Source: Paenibacillus monticola | GTDB lineage: Bacteria; Bacillota; Bacilli; Paenibacillales; Paenibacillaceae | DNA: 64,000 nt | Assembly (NCBI RefSeq): GCF_009664975.1 | Contig: NZ_WJXB01000003.1 | Coordinates: forward strand, 186,001 to 250,000 | Reading direction: 5' to 3' | In this document: positions 8,515 through 17,310 of the stretch, one piece after another | Layout of the letters: each line of letters opens with the position of its first letter | How positions within the stretch are numbered: position 1 is the first letter of the stretch | Translations under genes and position numbers: made by a program | The notes under the pieces: model-generated | The model's input: only the letters and a program-made list of their open reading frames with translations | Told to the model about the DNA's origin: nothing | The model's database searches: none

Positions 8515-9892
8515 GATCACTCTCCCCCCTTAACTCCAGCTCTAGCGAAATAGTGAAAAGCTTCGCTGCCGCACGGACAAGCCCCTCCGCTTCTGCGGGT
8601 GCAAACAGGGTAATGCCAAATGGCAGATCCACGTCCGCATAACCGGCTGGCAGTGCTACGGCACACAGATCCAGTAGATTACAGTGATTCGTATACAGAC
8701 CCATCTGGCGGTTGGTGGCAATAGGGTCCGCTCTGACCTGATCGCGTGTCCAAGTTCCTCCTGCTGTTGGAAGGATTAACACCGCATCTTGAAGTCTTTT
8801 CCGGGCTTCAAGCTTAAAGCTCTGCAGCTTATGCATCGCCCGAAATACCGAAGCTGCATCATATTCAGCAGCCGCTCCGGAGCGCAGCACGGTTTCGGTA
8901 ACCGGAAAAGCTACACCAGGATTAGCTTCAATAAAGCTCCCCAAGTCAGCCCAGCGCTCGGCTACCCAAGGACCTTCGTACAGAATCGCTGCTGCCTCAG
9001 AAAACAGATCTGTATTTATGGTTTCTACGGTAATGTTTAAAGTCTGCATTCTCTCCAGTGCTGACTCCCAAGCGCGTTGATACAATTCCGCGAACGGACC
9101 AAAGAAGACTAGCGGCTCTTCCGGCACACAGATTCGTAGAGGTAATTTCTCCTCTGGTGCCGGTAAATGGCGTGACCACGGGTCATTCTCATGGAAACCT
9201 CTGGCAACTTCGTCAACCTCCAGCACATCTTCCAGCGTGTGAGCCATAACGGTGACACAGTCAAGGCTCGCACAGGCGGGAACTACTCCAATAACGGGCC
9301 AAGAGCCTAGACTTGGTTTCCAACCCACAAGCCCGTGTAAGGCAGCAGGCACCCGTCCGGAGCCGGCAGTATCGGTGCCCAGCGAGAAGGCTGCCTGTCC
9401 ACGGGCGACAGCAACCGATGAGCCCGCACTGGAACCGCCACTAATCAGTTCAGGCCGCAGCGCATTGTGGGCTTCACCGTAAGGACTTCGTGTTCCGACC
9501 AACCCGGTAGCGAACTGATCCAGATTACTTTTGCCCACCGGGAGAGCACCTGCTTCAATTAATCTTGCCACTATGCCAGAATGCTGCTCGGGGGTATACG
9601 CATACTCCGCACAACCCGCTGTAGTCTCCACTCCGCCAAGATCGATATTATCCTTGATGGCAAAAGGAATGCCCCAAAGCGGATATTCCTGTGGATCAAG
9701 CGTCGACAAACGGTCCAAGTAAGGCTGAATCAAAACCAAGGATGGCGGTGTAATCCAAATATTCATGTTTTCGTCATCGGAGGCACGTGCTATAACGGCA
9801 GCGATGACTTCTTTTGGTGTCAATTCACCAGCCAGATAGGCTGTCCGTAGTCCGGTTACCGATAATTTCAAAGGAATTTGCTTAGGGAACAT
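8498..9892 (-). CDS. atzF: Allophanate hydrolase, amidase domain
   Basis: This amidase-signature enzyme hydrolyses allophanate to ammonia and carbon dioxide, the last step of guanidine or urea carboxylase pathways. The 464 residues carry the Ser-cisSer-Lys triad region (AIKDNIDLGGVETTAG, then GGSSAGSSVAVARG, then FSLGTDTAGSGRVPA). AGAGGAGAG at about 9902-9910 selects the ATG at 9892 over the one at 9913. The protein stops just before the AtzF C-terminal domain, which continues in an overlapping frame. It is the last enzyme of the left riboswitch-controlled operon, 27 bases after the carboxylase. Confidence 0.9.
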   Translation of the reverse strand: MFPKQIPLKLSVTGLRTAYLAGELTPKEVIAAVIARASDDENMNIWITPPSLVLIQPYLDRLSTLDPQEYPLWGIPFAIKDNIDLGGVETTAGCAEYAYTPEQHSGIVARLIEAGALPVGKSNLDQFATGLVGTRSPYGEAHNALRPELISGGSSAGSSVAVARGQAAFSLGTDTAGSGRVPAALHGLVGWKPSLGSWPVIGVVPACASLDCVTVMAHTLEDVLEVDEVARGFHENDPWSRHLPAPEEKLPLRICVPEEPLVFFGPFAELYQRAWESALERMQTLNITVETINTDLFSEAAAILYEGPWVAERWADLGSFIEANPGVAFPVTETVLRSGAAAEYDAASVFRAMHKLQSFKLEARKRLQDAVLILPTAGGTWTRDQVRADPIATNRQMGLYTNHCNLLDLCAVALPAGYADVDLPFGITLFAPAEAEGLVRAAAKLFTISLELELRGESDHVVEQ

Positions 9893-9919
9893 ATGGTGAA
9901 TCTCTCCTCTCATATTCGA

Positions 9920-12900
9920 CTATTCGACGATGCTGACCAGAAGCTGTCCAGCTTGAACTGCCTCTCCCTGATGGACATAAATGGCAGCAACGGTACCGGT
10001 ACTGATTGCCTTTTGATTAAACTCCATCTTCATACTCTCCTGAATTACCAGCGTATCTCCTTCGTTAATCTTCTGACCCACCTCGACCAGAATCTTCCAC
10101 ACACTACCCGGCATATCACTTCTTATCGCTACTGCTCCGTGAGGAATCTCCTGTTCTACAGACGATTCAGTAGTTTCCTGCTCAGACATATATTCAGCCA
10201 GTCCTAATCTTTTCCAGCTTTCCCGTTCCTCATTAAAAGCCTGCTGTTGCCGGCCGCGGAACTCTCCAGCAGTCTCTTCGATCGAATCCAAGAAATCCAA
10301 ATATCCACCAAGATCAAAGGTAGTCTCTACAATATCCGCTTCAAAACGGCCATGCAGGAAATCCTCACGCAAAACCAGCAGCTCCTCCGCACTCACCGGA
10401 TAAAAGCGAATCTGGTCGAAGAAACGTAACAACCACGGTTTATCCGGCTGGAAGCTTTCTGTCGAACGCAGCCGATTCCACATCTGAACCGTACGTCCAA
10501 CGAATTGGTAGCCGCCTGGCCCCTCCATTCCGTATACACACATGTAAGCTCCACCTATGCCGACGGCATTCTCCGGGGTCCAGGTTCGGGCCGGATTATA
10601 TTTCGTTGTGACCAGTCGATGGCGCGGATCGGTCGGTGTAGCTACGGGCGCACCCAGATAGACATCCCCTAACCCAAGTACTAGATAATTGGCCTCAAAA
10701 ACAATTTTTTTCACTTCTTCCATACTGTCCAATCCATTGATCCGGCGGATAAAATCAATATTGCTCGGACACCAGGGTGCATCAGGACGCACATTATTCT
10801 GGTAACGCTCAATAGCAATCCGGGTAGCCGGATCATCCCAGGACAAAGGGAGATTCACAATACGCGAGGGTACGCGAATCGAGTCCAAGGAGGGAAGCTC
10901 ACGGTCAATGCGAACAATAATTTGCGTGGCTTCCTTAACTGTCATTTGGGATAGGTCCAGATGAATCTGCAAAGAGCGGATGCCGGGTGTCAAATCTATG
11001 AGCGGGATTTCCCCATTATCCTGTATGGCTTGCATCAAGGTATGAACCTGGAATCGAAGCAGCAGATCCAGCTCCATAGCCCCGTACTCTACCAGTACAT
11101 TGCTGTCACCGCTGCAGCGGATGGTAATCGGAAACTGGCGATTTCCTTCCTCATGGAAGAGGATCGGATAATTCTGCATAAATTCCCTGGATAGCTGCGG
11201 CAATCCAGGGAGCGGTAAGTCGGCAACCCGGTTATTTCCCAGAGCCTGCAGAAACTGCTCTTGGGAATCTCGCAACTCTTCAGCTTCTTCCAAGGTCAGT
11301 AGTTGAAAGTGAACCTTGTCCCCCGGGCGAAGCTGTCCAAGCTTCCAGAATTCCGCTGTAGCGGTAGTTACCGGACAGACAAAACCACCCAGACTTGGAC
11401 CGTCAGGGCCAAGCAGAATCGGCATGTCACCCGTTAAATCAAGTGTACCTACAGCATATGCATTATCATGAATATTCGAAGGATGTAGTCCTGCCACGCC
11501 ACCATCCTCCCGCGTCCAGAGTGGGGCCGGACCAATCAGGCGTACGCCGGTGCGCGAGCTATTGAAATGGACTTCCCATTCTGTTCCTGTCAACTGATCC
11601 AAGTACTCAGGACTAAGAAATTCCACTGTGCAATGCGGACCTGGGATTACGCCTATTGTTGGCGTACGGGAGAGTATCGGACGGCTCGCTGGCAATAAAG
11701 CTTCGCGAAGTACAGAAGGCTTCGAAGGCATAATACCCAGCACATCCCCCGTGCGGAGCGCCCTACCTCCATGCCCCCCAAACTTGCCTAGGGTGAATGT
11801 TGAAGAGCTGCCCATCACCTGCGGCATATCAAGTCCGCCTGCTAGCAACAAATAAGTGCGAATGCCCACTTTCGCCTCGCCAAACAACAAAGTCTGGCCT
11901 AGTCTGGCCTGGACCGGAGCCATCATCGGGACGAGTACTCCATCTAGGGTTGCACTCATATCCGCACCAGTGAGGCAGAACCAAACCTCACCACGGAACC
12001 GGTAGGAACCTCCTCGGAGCGTCATTTCTAACCCCGGAGCATGTTCTGGATTGCCCAGCAGCTTGTTGCCGATTCGGAACGACAGCGGGTCCATCGGACC
12101 ACAGGGTGGAACACCGACATTCCAGTAGCCGATACGTCCTGGATGATCTTGAACGGTAGTTTGAACGCCTCCATCCAACACTTCAAGCGCATGCTCCGTT
12201 GGGGCAAATCCTTCGAGCAGGCGTGTGAACACGCGTCCAGCAAGAAATTCCTGTTCCTGGAGCAGTTCGGTAACATAGGATAAATTCGTCGTTACGCCGT
12301 AGAAGCGGCTTTCTTGCAGAGCAAGCACTAACTTATGAACCGCCTCTTCCCGATCCTGCCCATGAACAATAATCTTGGCCAGCATCGGATCGTACAGCGT
12401 TGTTACCTCTACGCCGTCAGTTACCCAAGTTTCATTACGTGCTTTGGCGGAGAGAACAACACGATCCAACTGTCCTGCACTGGGACGGAAATCGCGCAAA
12501 CAATCTTCGGCGTAGATTCGTGCCTGAATGCTGTGTCCCTGCGGTGCAGGTACAAGGTTCTGCAATCCCTGCAGCTCATCCGCTGCTTCACGGACCATCC
12601 ATTCCACCAGGTCTATACCCAACACTTCTTCGGTAACCCCGTGCTCCACTTGCAGACGTGTATTTACCTCCAAAAAATAGAAGGCTTCAGCCTCAGGATC
12701 ATATAGAAATTCGACCGTTCCAGCACTGCGGTAACCTGCCGCCTGAGCCAGCTTACAGGCTGCATCAAGCAATTCAGTTCTTACTTTAAGAGGTAGGTTC
12801 GGAGCTGGTGTCTCTTCGACAACCTTTTGGTTGCGCCGCTGTATGGAACAGTCTCTTTCTCCAAGTACAGCAACTTCCCCGTAACGGTTCCCAAAGATCT

Positions 12901-13531
12901 GCACTTCAATATGGCGGGCCTTCGCTATATATTTCTCCACAAAAACTCCACCATTGTTAAAATTGGACTTTGCCAGATGGGTTACGGAAGCAAAGGCATC
13001 GCTTAGCTCCGACTCCCCCCAGCAAATACGCATCCCGATTCCGCCGCCACCGGCGGTGCTTTTCAATATCACAGGATATCCGATGGCATCCGCTTCTTGC
13101 AGTGCTTCTTTCAGTTCAATAAGCAAGCCGGTTCCCGGCAGCAGCGGAACACCTGTGGAAGCGGCGATTTCTCTTGCCGAATGCTTCAATCCGAATATCT
13201 CCATCTGCTCTGGAGTGGGACCGATGAAGACAATCCCTTCCTCTCGGCAGGCTCGGGCAAATTCTGCATTTTCACTTAAAAATCCATAGCCTGGATGAAT
13301 CGCCTGCGCACCCGTCTGTTTGGCAATTTGCAGAATAAGTTCGGTATTCAGATAGCTGGTCTGTGGGGCACCCTCACCAATCAGAAATGCTTCATCAGCT
13401 CCATTTACATGAAGGCTGGCCTGATCCGCTTGGGTATACACCGCTACGGATGCAATACCCATAGCTTTAAGAGTGCGCTCAATACGAACGGCAATCGCAC
13501 CTCTATTGGCGATTAGTACTTTAGTAAACAT
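9920..13531 (-). CDS. Biotin-dependent guanidine/urea carboxylase
   Basis: A 1203-residue multidomain enzyme. In order: biotin carboxylase (residues 1-445, ATP-grasp loop with KSTAGGGGIGM near 157), KipA-like and KipI-like carboxyltransferase halves (about 455-770 and 790-1020), and a C-terminal biotinyl domain with the lysine in VIQESMKMEFNQ. It carboxylates urea or, as shown for riboswitch-associated relatives, guanidine to carboxyguanidine. The guanidine-I riboswitch and the two DUF1989 deiminase genes upstream make guanidine the likelier substrate here. The start is supported by GGGGAGGGGGAG just upstream. The substrate assignment is inference from context. Confidence 0.92.
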   Translation of the reverse strand: MFTKVLIANRGAIAVRIERTLKAMGIASVAVYTQADQASLHVNGADEAFLIGEGAPQTSYLNTELILQIAKQTGAQAIHPGYGFLSENAEFARACREEGIVFIGPTPEQMEIFGLKHSAREIAASTGVPLLPGTGLLIELKEALQEADAIGYPVILKSTAGGGGIGMRICWGESELSDAFASVTHLAKSNFNNGGVFVEKYIAKARHIEVQIFGNRYGEVAVLGERDCSIQRRNQKVVEETPAPNLPLKVRTELLDAACKLAQAAGYRSAGTVEFLYDPEAEAFYFLEVNTRLQVEHGVTEEVLGIDLVEWMVREAADELQGLQNLVPAPQGHSIQARIYAEDCLRDFRPSAGQLDRVVLSAKARNETWVTDGVEVTTLYDPMLAKIIVHGQDREEAVHKLVLALQESRFYGVTTNLSYVTELLQEQEFLAGRVFTRLLEGFAPTEHALEVLDGGVQTTVQDHPGRIGYWNVGVPPCGPMDPLSFRIGNKLLGNPEHAPGLEMTLRGGSYRFRGEVWFCLTGADMSATLDGVLVPMMAPVQARLGQTLLFGEAKVGIRTYLLLAGGLDMPQVMGSSSTFTLGKFGGHGGRALRTGDVLGIMPSKPSVLREALLPASRPILSRTPTIGVIPGPHCTVEFLSPEYLDQLTGTEWEVHFNSSRTGVRLIGPAPLWTREDGGVAGLHPSNIHDNAYAVGTLDLTGDMPILLGPDGPSLGGFVCPVTTATAEFWKLGQLRPGDKVHFQLLTLEEAEELRDSQEQFLQALGNNRVADLPLPGLPQLSREFMQNYPILFHEEGNRQFPITIRCSGDSNVLVEYGAMELDLLLRFQVHTLMQAIQDNGEIPLIDLTPGIRSLQIHLDLSQMTVKEATQIIVRIDRELPSLDSIRVPSRIVNLPLSWDDPATRIAIERYQNNVRPDAPWCPSNIDFIRRINGLDSMEEVKKIVFEANYLVLGLGDVYLGAPVATPTDPRHRLVTTKYNPARTWTPENAVGIGGAYMCVYGMEGPGGYQFVGRTVQMWNRLRSTESFQPDKPWLLRFFDQIRFYPVSAEELLVLREDFLHGRFEADIVETTFDLGGYLDFLDSIEETAGEFRGRQQQAFNEERESWKRLGLAEYMSEQETTESSVEQEIPHGAVAIRSDMPGSVWKILVEVGQKINEGDTLVIQESMKMEFNQKAISTGTVAAIYVHQGEAVQAGQLLVSIVE

Positions 13532-13560
13532 ATTAACTCCCCCTCCCCTTATTCATGTTG

Positions 13561-14217
13561 TCATGTATTCCAGATCAAGATCCTGACCGGTGTAGGATTG
13601 TAGGCATTACAGGGATTATTCAACTGCGGGCAGTTGCTGATCAGCACCATTGCCCGGCGTTCAGCCTGCAGCTCCACATAACATCCAAGACCAGAGACTC
13701 CATCCTCAAAGGATAATCCTCCCTCTGGTGTCACTGGCACGTTCATAAAAAAATTAATATTGGGCGCTAAATCCTGTTTGCCGTATTTCGCCCCCTCTGG
13801 ATGTCGCGAAAGCTCCAGCATAAAAGTATCGCGGCAATTATGCATATGCCCCTTCTCGTGCGCATAACGTACCGTGTTGCTCTGAGAAGAACATGCACCG
13901 CCAAGCGTATCGTGACGTCCACAGGTATCTGCTACTATCGTAGCCAATGGTATACCAGATTCCGTACGCAATACGGAACCCGTCGTAAGATAGATATTGC
14001 CCTGGGCAGTGATCGTCTGCACTGCACTATAATGATCCTCTGGATTATCGGCATCATACAGCAGCGTATCTGCCGCCTGATTCCCTTCCAAATCTATAAT
14101 TCGCAGCACTTGTCCTGGAAGCAATTCCTTCATCCATCCATCTCCAGCAGAAACAACTTGATCATAGATCGCCTCTTTAGCTATCCGTTTACTTTCCACC
14201 CGTATGAATGCACTCAT
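13561..14217 (-). CDS. DUF1989 protein, carboxyguanidine deiminase subunit (urea carboxylase-associated protein 2 type)
   Basis: The 218-residue protein belongs to the DUF1989 family, formerly urea carboxylase-associated proteins, now known to form the heteromeric carboxyguanidine deiminase (CgdAB) that converts carboxyguanidine to allophanate and ammonia. The segments [15 protein letters not shown] and HMHNCRDTF supply cysteine and histidine residues expected to bind metal and act in catalysis. GGAGG lies about 8 bases before the ATG. It sits between its partner subunit and the carboxylase. The A/B naming of the two subunits was not resolved here. Confidence 0.88.
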   Translation of the reverse strand: MSAFIRVESKRIAKEAIYDQVVSAGDGWMKELLPGQVLRIIDLEGNQAADTLLYDADNPEDHYSAVQTITAQGNIYLTTGSVLRTESGIPLATIVADTCGRHDTLGGACSSQSNTVRYAHEKGHMHNCRDTFMLELSRHPEGAKYGKQDLAPNINFFMNVPVTPEGGLSFEDGVSGLGCYVELQAERRAMVLISNCPQLNNPCNAYNPTPVRILIWNT

Positions 14218-14250
14218 AATTCGTTCCTCCCTATCTTTATAATGAATACC

Positions 14251-14973
14251 TCAGTGCTGAAGCTTATAGTAGTCCCATGTATTCTCAAATGCCCGGCGGT
14301 TCTCCGGACAGTAATTCACACATTCATCATGAGCATCTACCGGTGCGGCTGGAAGAACTTCTATTTTCACAGGAACGGAAGGATAAGCAGTACTTGTATC
14401 TAATGGATTAGGTGTGTTGGATACCAGCAGCAGAACATCCATTTCAGTACGCAGGGTAATGCTCGCACCAGCTGTGCAGTGTCCAGATTCAAAATGCAGA
14501 TTGCCTTCTTCATCGCAGAATACTTTGGAGAATAGATTTACCACAGGTGACAGATCCCTAACACCCAAACCGTTGCGCACAAGTTCTGTAGCCAAATTAT
14601 CCTGTCCGCTGCGAAAGCGATCATTGCGTTGTTCTTGATAACGGCTCACACCATATTTCGCCTCCGTCACCGAACGTAGGATATAACCTCCAATAGGATC
14701 ATGCCAGCCCAGATCATCCAGGATTATACTCGCCAACACACGGCCATTATCGCTCATCAGCACATTTCCTTGGGTTAGGTGGGCGGTATGCTGCGCTTTC
14801 AGTGTATCTGGCATATTGAAGTGCTCCGTTAAATCAAAGGCATTGAACAGCATCAGTGAGACATTCGCCCCCGGTTCCATGGCCGTAAAGCGTATTTGCT
14901 TACCCCGGCCAATTTTGCCGGACCATTTACCACCCGGATGCATCATTTCACTCCATATATCTTGTAGTTTCAT
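14251..14973 (-). CDS. DUF1989 protein, carboxyguanidine deiminase second subunit (urea carboxylase-associated protein 1 type)
   Basis: This second DUF1989 protein is about 240 residues and lies directly downstream of the minus-strand guanidine-I riboswitch. It shares the fold and segments with its neighbour (DDLGWHDPIGG corresponds to the CGRHDTLGG region) but lacks the cysteine-rich GGACSS motif, as expected if the two form a hetero-oligomer with unequal roles. GATAGGGG at about 14984-14991 favours the ATG at 14973 over the one at 14982. It is the first gene of the left guanidine operon. Confidence 0.87.
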   Translation of the reverse strand: MKLQDIWSEMMHPGGKWSGKIGRGKQIRFTAMEPGANVSLMLFNAFDLTEHFNMPDTLKAQHTAHLTQGNVLMSDNGRVLASIILDDLGWHDPIGGYILRSVTEAKYGVSRYQEQRNDRFRSGQDNLATELVRNGLGVRDLSPVVNLFSKVFCDEEGNLHFESGHCTAGASITLRTEMDVLLLVSNTPNPLDTSTAYPSVPVKIEVLPAAPVDAHDECVNYCPENRRAFENTWDYYKLQH

Positions 14974-15007
14974 TCCGCTCATCCCCTATCTTTCTATTAT
15001 GGAAAAA

Positions 15008-15142
15008 CAAAAAGGAGACATCACAAGACTAATGTCTTGATGATATCTCCCAGGTTTTTATCCTTCCGTGTCCGCTCCCCCTGCAGGGGAACTGTCTACT
15101 CTCGGACCAGACTCGGCACAGACACCGACGGAACCCTAGTAG
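15008..15142 (-). promoter_or_regulatory. Guanidine-I (ykkC) riboswitch with terminator, left operon
   Basis: Read on the minus strand, the conserved ykkC elements appear in order: CTAGGGTTCCG, GGTCCGAGAGTAGAC, GACACGGAAGGATAAAA and ACCTGGGAGA. The last element runs into a terminator stem (15013-15048, GGAGATATCA ... TGATGTCTCC) followed by TTTTT. By family knowledge guanidine binding disrupts the terminator and turns on the downstream genes, here the deiminase, carboxylase and hydrolase. Confidence 0.95.
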
Positions 15143-15160
15143 ACTAAATATTCAATTATT

Positions 15161-15176
15161 ATTAACGTGAGTTAAT
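15161..15176. promoter_or_regulatory. Dyad ATTAAC-GTGA-GTTAAT over the left promoter
   Basis: A perfect 6-bp inverted repeat with a 4-base centre spans the -10 box and likely start site of the minus-strand promoter at 15174-15203. It is a plausible repressor operator, in addition to riboswitch control. No regulator is assigned. Confidence 0.4.
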
Positions 15177-15203
15177 ATAACATTCATTTCTTTGAAGTGT
15201 CAA
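15174..15203 (-). promoter_or_regulatory. Sigma-A promoter of the left guanidine operon
   Basis: On the minus strand TTGACA (15203-15198), an 18-base spacer and TATATT (15179-15174) sit about 30 bases before the riboswitch aptamer. Confidence 0.75.
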
Positions 15204-15292
15204 ACAATAGTTTGGTTTAGGTAGTTAAAACGACTATTATCAACAACTTTCATCACTTTTCAGCATATTTTTCAGTAATTTTCAATAAAACC

Positions 15293-15322
15293 TTGTCAAA
15301 TTATTTTATTCTGTGTTAGTAT
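15293..15322 (+). promoter_or_regulatory. Sigma-A promoter of the right guanidine operon
   Basis: TTGTCA (15293-15298), an 18-base spacer and TAGTAT (15317-15322) precede the plus-strand riboswitch by about 30 bases, mirroring the left promoter. Confidence 0.65.
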
Positions 15323-15353
15323 ACGTAACATAAATCAAATATAAAACAGTTTA

Positions 15354-15478
15354 CTAGGGTTCCGCCTGACAACAGGGACAGGTCCGAGAGTAAACCACAG
15401 AGCGTATTTCGATACTCCTGTGACACGGAGGGATAAAAACCCGGGAGATTATTTCATATAATCTTCCGGGTTTTTAAT
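15354..15478 (+). promoter_or_regulatory. Guanidine-I (ykkC) riboswitch with terminator, right operon
   Basis: The conserved elements CTAGGGTTCCG, GGGACAGGTCCGAGAGTAAACC, ACACGGAGGGATAAAA and ACCCGGGAGA appear in order (aptamer 15354-15448). The terminator stem CCCGGGAGATTAT / ATAATCTTCCGGG with a T run overlaps the aptamer 3' end. It controls the importer operon that begins at 15567. Confidence 0.96.
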
Positions 15479-15566
15479 TTTTTCATAAATAAGGGAGGAC
15501 AGAGAGCAAGACCTAGAATTAAAGAAAACACTACGTAAATAATACAATTAAACGGAGGTTACAAAA

Positions 15567-16613
15567 ATGAAAACTAACAAAACAACAGGATTTTTCGTGC
15601 TTGCCATGTCCTCTCTGCTTGTCCTTGCCGGCTGTGGTAATGACACTTCTAATACTGCAGCAAATAATGCGGCTGCTACGAATTCACCAAGCGCAGAGGT
15701 CACTTCTTCAGCTGCACCAGCAGCAGACGATGTAACCATCCGCTTCGGCTTCAGTCCTTGGCTCGGCTCCGCAGGTGCTATTGTTGCCAATGAGAAAAAG
15801 ATTTTTGCTGACAAAGGCGTTGATGTAGAGTTTGTACAAATGGAAGGCAATACGAGAGACGCATTTATGTCCGGCAAGCTCGACGCTGTAGTTCAATCAC
15901 TGGATGCTGTCGTACAAATGAAAGCTAAAGAAGATCCGAAAGATCCAGTACAGGTTATTGCCGTAATCGACAGATCCAAAGGAGCAGATGGTATTATTGC
16001 TAACGCTGATATCGCTTCATTGGATCAATTGAAAGGCAAAAGCGTTGCTGTATCCATCGGTTCGGTTGCCCACTTCCTACTGCTGAACGCTCTGCAGACT
16101 GCTAACCTAAAAGAATCCGATGTGGAAATTGTCAATATGAACAACAATCTAGCTGGCTCAACCTTTATGGCTGGCCAAGTCGATGCCGCGGTTACTTGGG
16201 AGCCTTACTTGTCAGAAGCTGCCGCTAAAGGCGGGCACCTGCTGTATTCCACTGCCGAAGCACCAAACTTGATAGTAGATGCATTGGTGGTGAAGAAAAG
16301 CATGATCGACGAGCACCCGGATGCGGTAAAAGCTATGGTCGAGTCCTTTAATGAAGGTCTTGAATTGTTCAACACTACAGATGAAGGCAAGAAAATTGTA
16401 GCTGATGCATTAGGGATGGATGTTCCTGCAGTAGAGAGCACCATTACAACGCTGGATCTTACGACCTCCGCAGCTTCAAAAACGATGCTCGTTGATAACA
16501 AAGCTGAATGGGAAACAACTATGGATGGCTTCTCTGCATTCTTTTTGGATCAAAAGATTCTAACCGAAAAAGTTGATTCCGCAGGAATTATTAACGGCTT
16601 CCTATACGAGTAG
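15567..16613 (+). CDS. ABC transporter substrate-binding lipoprotein (SsuA/TauA-like)
   Basis: The 348-residue lipoprotein has a signal peptide with lipobox LAGC (Cys23), an A/T/S-rich linker, and an NMT1/SsuA-type binding domain starting near residue 55 (IRFGFSPWLGSAGAIVANEKK). Such proteins deliver small solutes to an SsuBC-type importer. The matching permease and ATPase lie in the same operon. Because the operon starts with a guanidine-I riboswitch, the ligand is probably guanidine or a guanidine-yielding compound, although the fold itself is not ligand-specific. AACGGAGG lies upstream of the ATG. Confidence 0.9.
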   Translation: MKTNKTTGFFVLAMSSLLVLAGCGNDTSNTAANNAAATNSPSAEVTSSAAPAADDVTIRFGFSPWLGSAGAIVANEKKIFADKGVDVEFVQMEGNTRDAFMSGKLDAVVQSLDAVVQMKAKEDPKDPVQVIAVIDRSKGADGIIANADIASLDQLKGKSVAVSIGSVAHFLLLNALQTANLKESDVEIVNMNNNLAGSTFMAGQVDAAVTWEPYLSEAAAKGGHLLYSTAEAPNLIVDALVVKKSMIDEHPDAVKAMVESFNEGLELFNTTDEGKKIVADALGMDVPAVESTITTLDLTTSAASKTMLVDNKAEWETTMDGFSAFFLDQKILTEKVDSAGIINGFLYE

Positions 16614-16671
16614 TACAAAATCCAAGCGAATGTTGCTTGATAACACAATTAATTGGGGGACTGATTTAGAA

Positions 16672-17277
16672 ATGGATAAGGAAACACGTAAAATAGTTGG
16701 GAATCCGGCATTGCTTATGATCGATCCACAGAAAGGGATTTACCGCTCACCCGCCAAAGATGTCGAAGCTTCGGTTGACGCATTGGAACGGGTACTGCTA
16801 GCAGCAAGAAAAGCTGAAATGCCCGTTATATTTTTTCAAGAGATTCATCGTAAGGAAATGGTTGATTACGGACGCGAGCTAGACGGAACTGAGAATATCC
16901 ACTGTCTCGAAGGCTCTGAATACATTGATATTATTGACCGCTTACAGCCTATCGATGGTGAACATACGAATATCAAACGCCGATATAGCTGCTTCTTCGG
17001 AACCGACCTGGATATTCTGCTTCGAGGTCTTAATATCCAAACATTGATTATTGGTGGCTATTATACCGATGTCTGTGTGCATTATACTGCCGTGGATGCC
17101 CATCAGCATGATTATTATATTCGCGTAGTGCATGACGGTTGCCGGGGCTCCAGCGATGAAGCTCATGAAGCCTCCCTGAACGCAATCACCTATCTCCAGC
17201 ACGCGTCTAAAACCAACTCCGATGAGATGGTGCCCCTGATTGAAGCTTGGGGATCAGCAAAGAAGACATCACTTTAG
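16672..17277 (+). CDS. Isochorismatase-fold cysteine hydrolase
   Basis: The 201-residue protein has the family triad: Asp in LMIDPQKG, Lys in NIKRRYSCFFGTD and Cys in YTDVCVHYTAVDA. Relatives cleave amides such as N-carbamoylsarcosine, biuret, ureidoacrylate or guanylurea. It sits inside the importer operon, between the binding protein and the permease, and under the guanidine riboswitch. It therefore probably acts on an imported guanidine- or biuret-like amide, with products feeding the carboxylase or allophanate hydrolase of the divergent operon. The ATG at 16672 follows TTGGGGGA; the substrate is inference. Confidence 0.85.
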   Translation: MDKETRKIVGNPALLMIDPQKGIYRSPAKDVEASVDALERVLLAARKAEMPVIFFQEIHRKEMVDYGRELDGTENIHCLEGSEYIDIIDRLQPIDGEHTNIKRRYSCFFGTDLDILLRGLNIQTLIIGGYYTDVCVHYTAVDAHQHDYYIRVVHDGCRGSSDEAHEASLNAITYLQHASKTNSDEMVPLIEAWGSAKKTSL

Positions 17278-17310
17278 AGAAGTCGTTTAATGGAGGGGAG
17301 TTATAACCAG

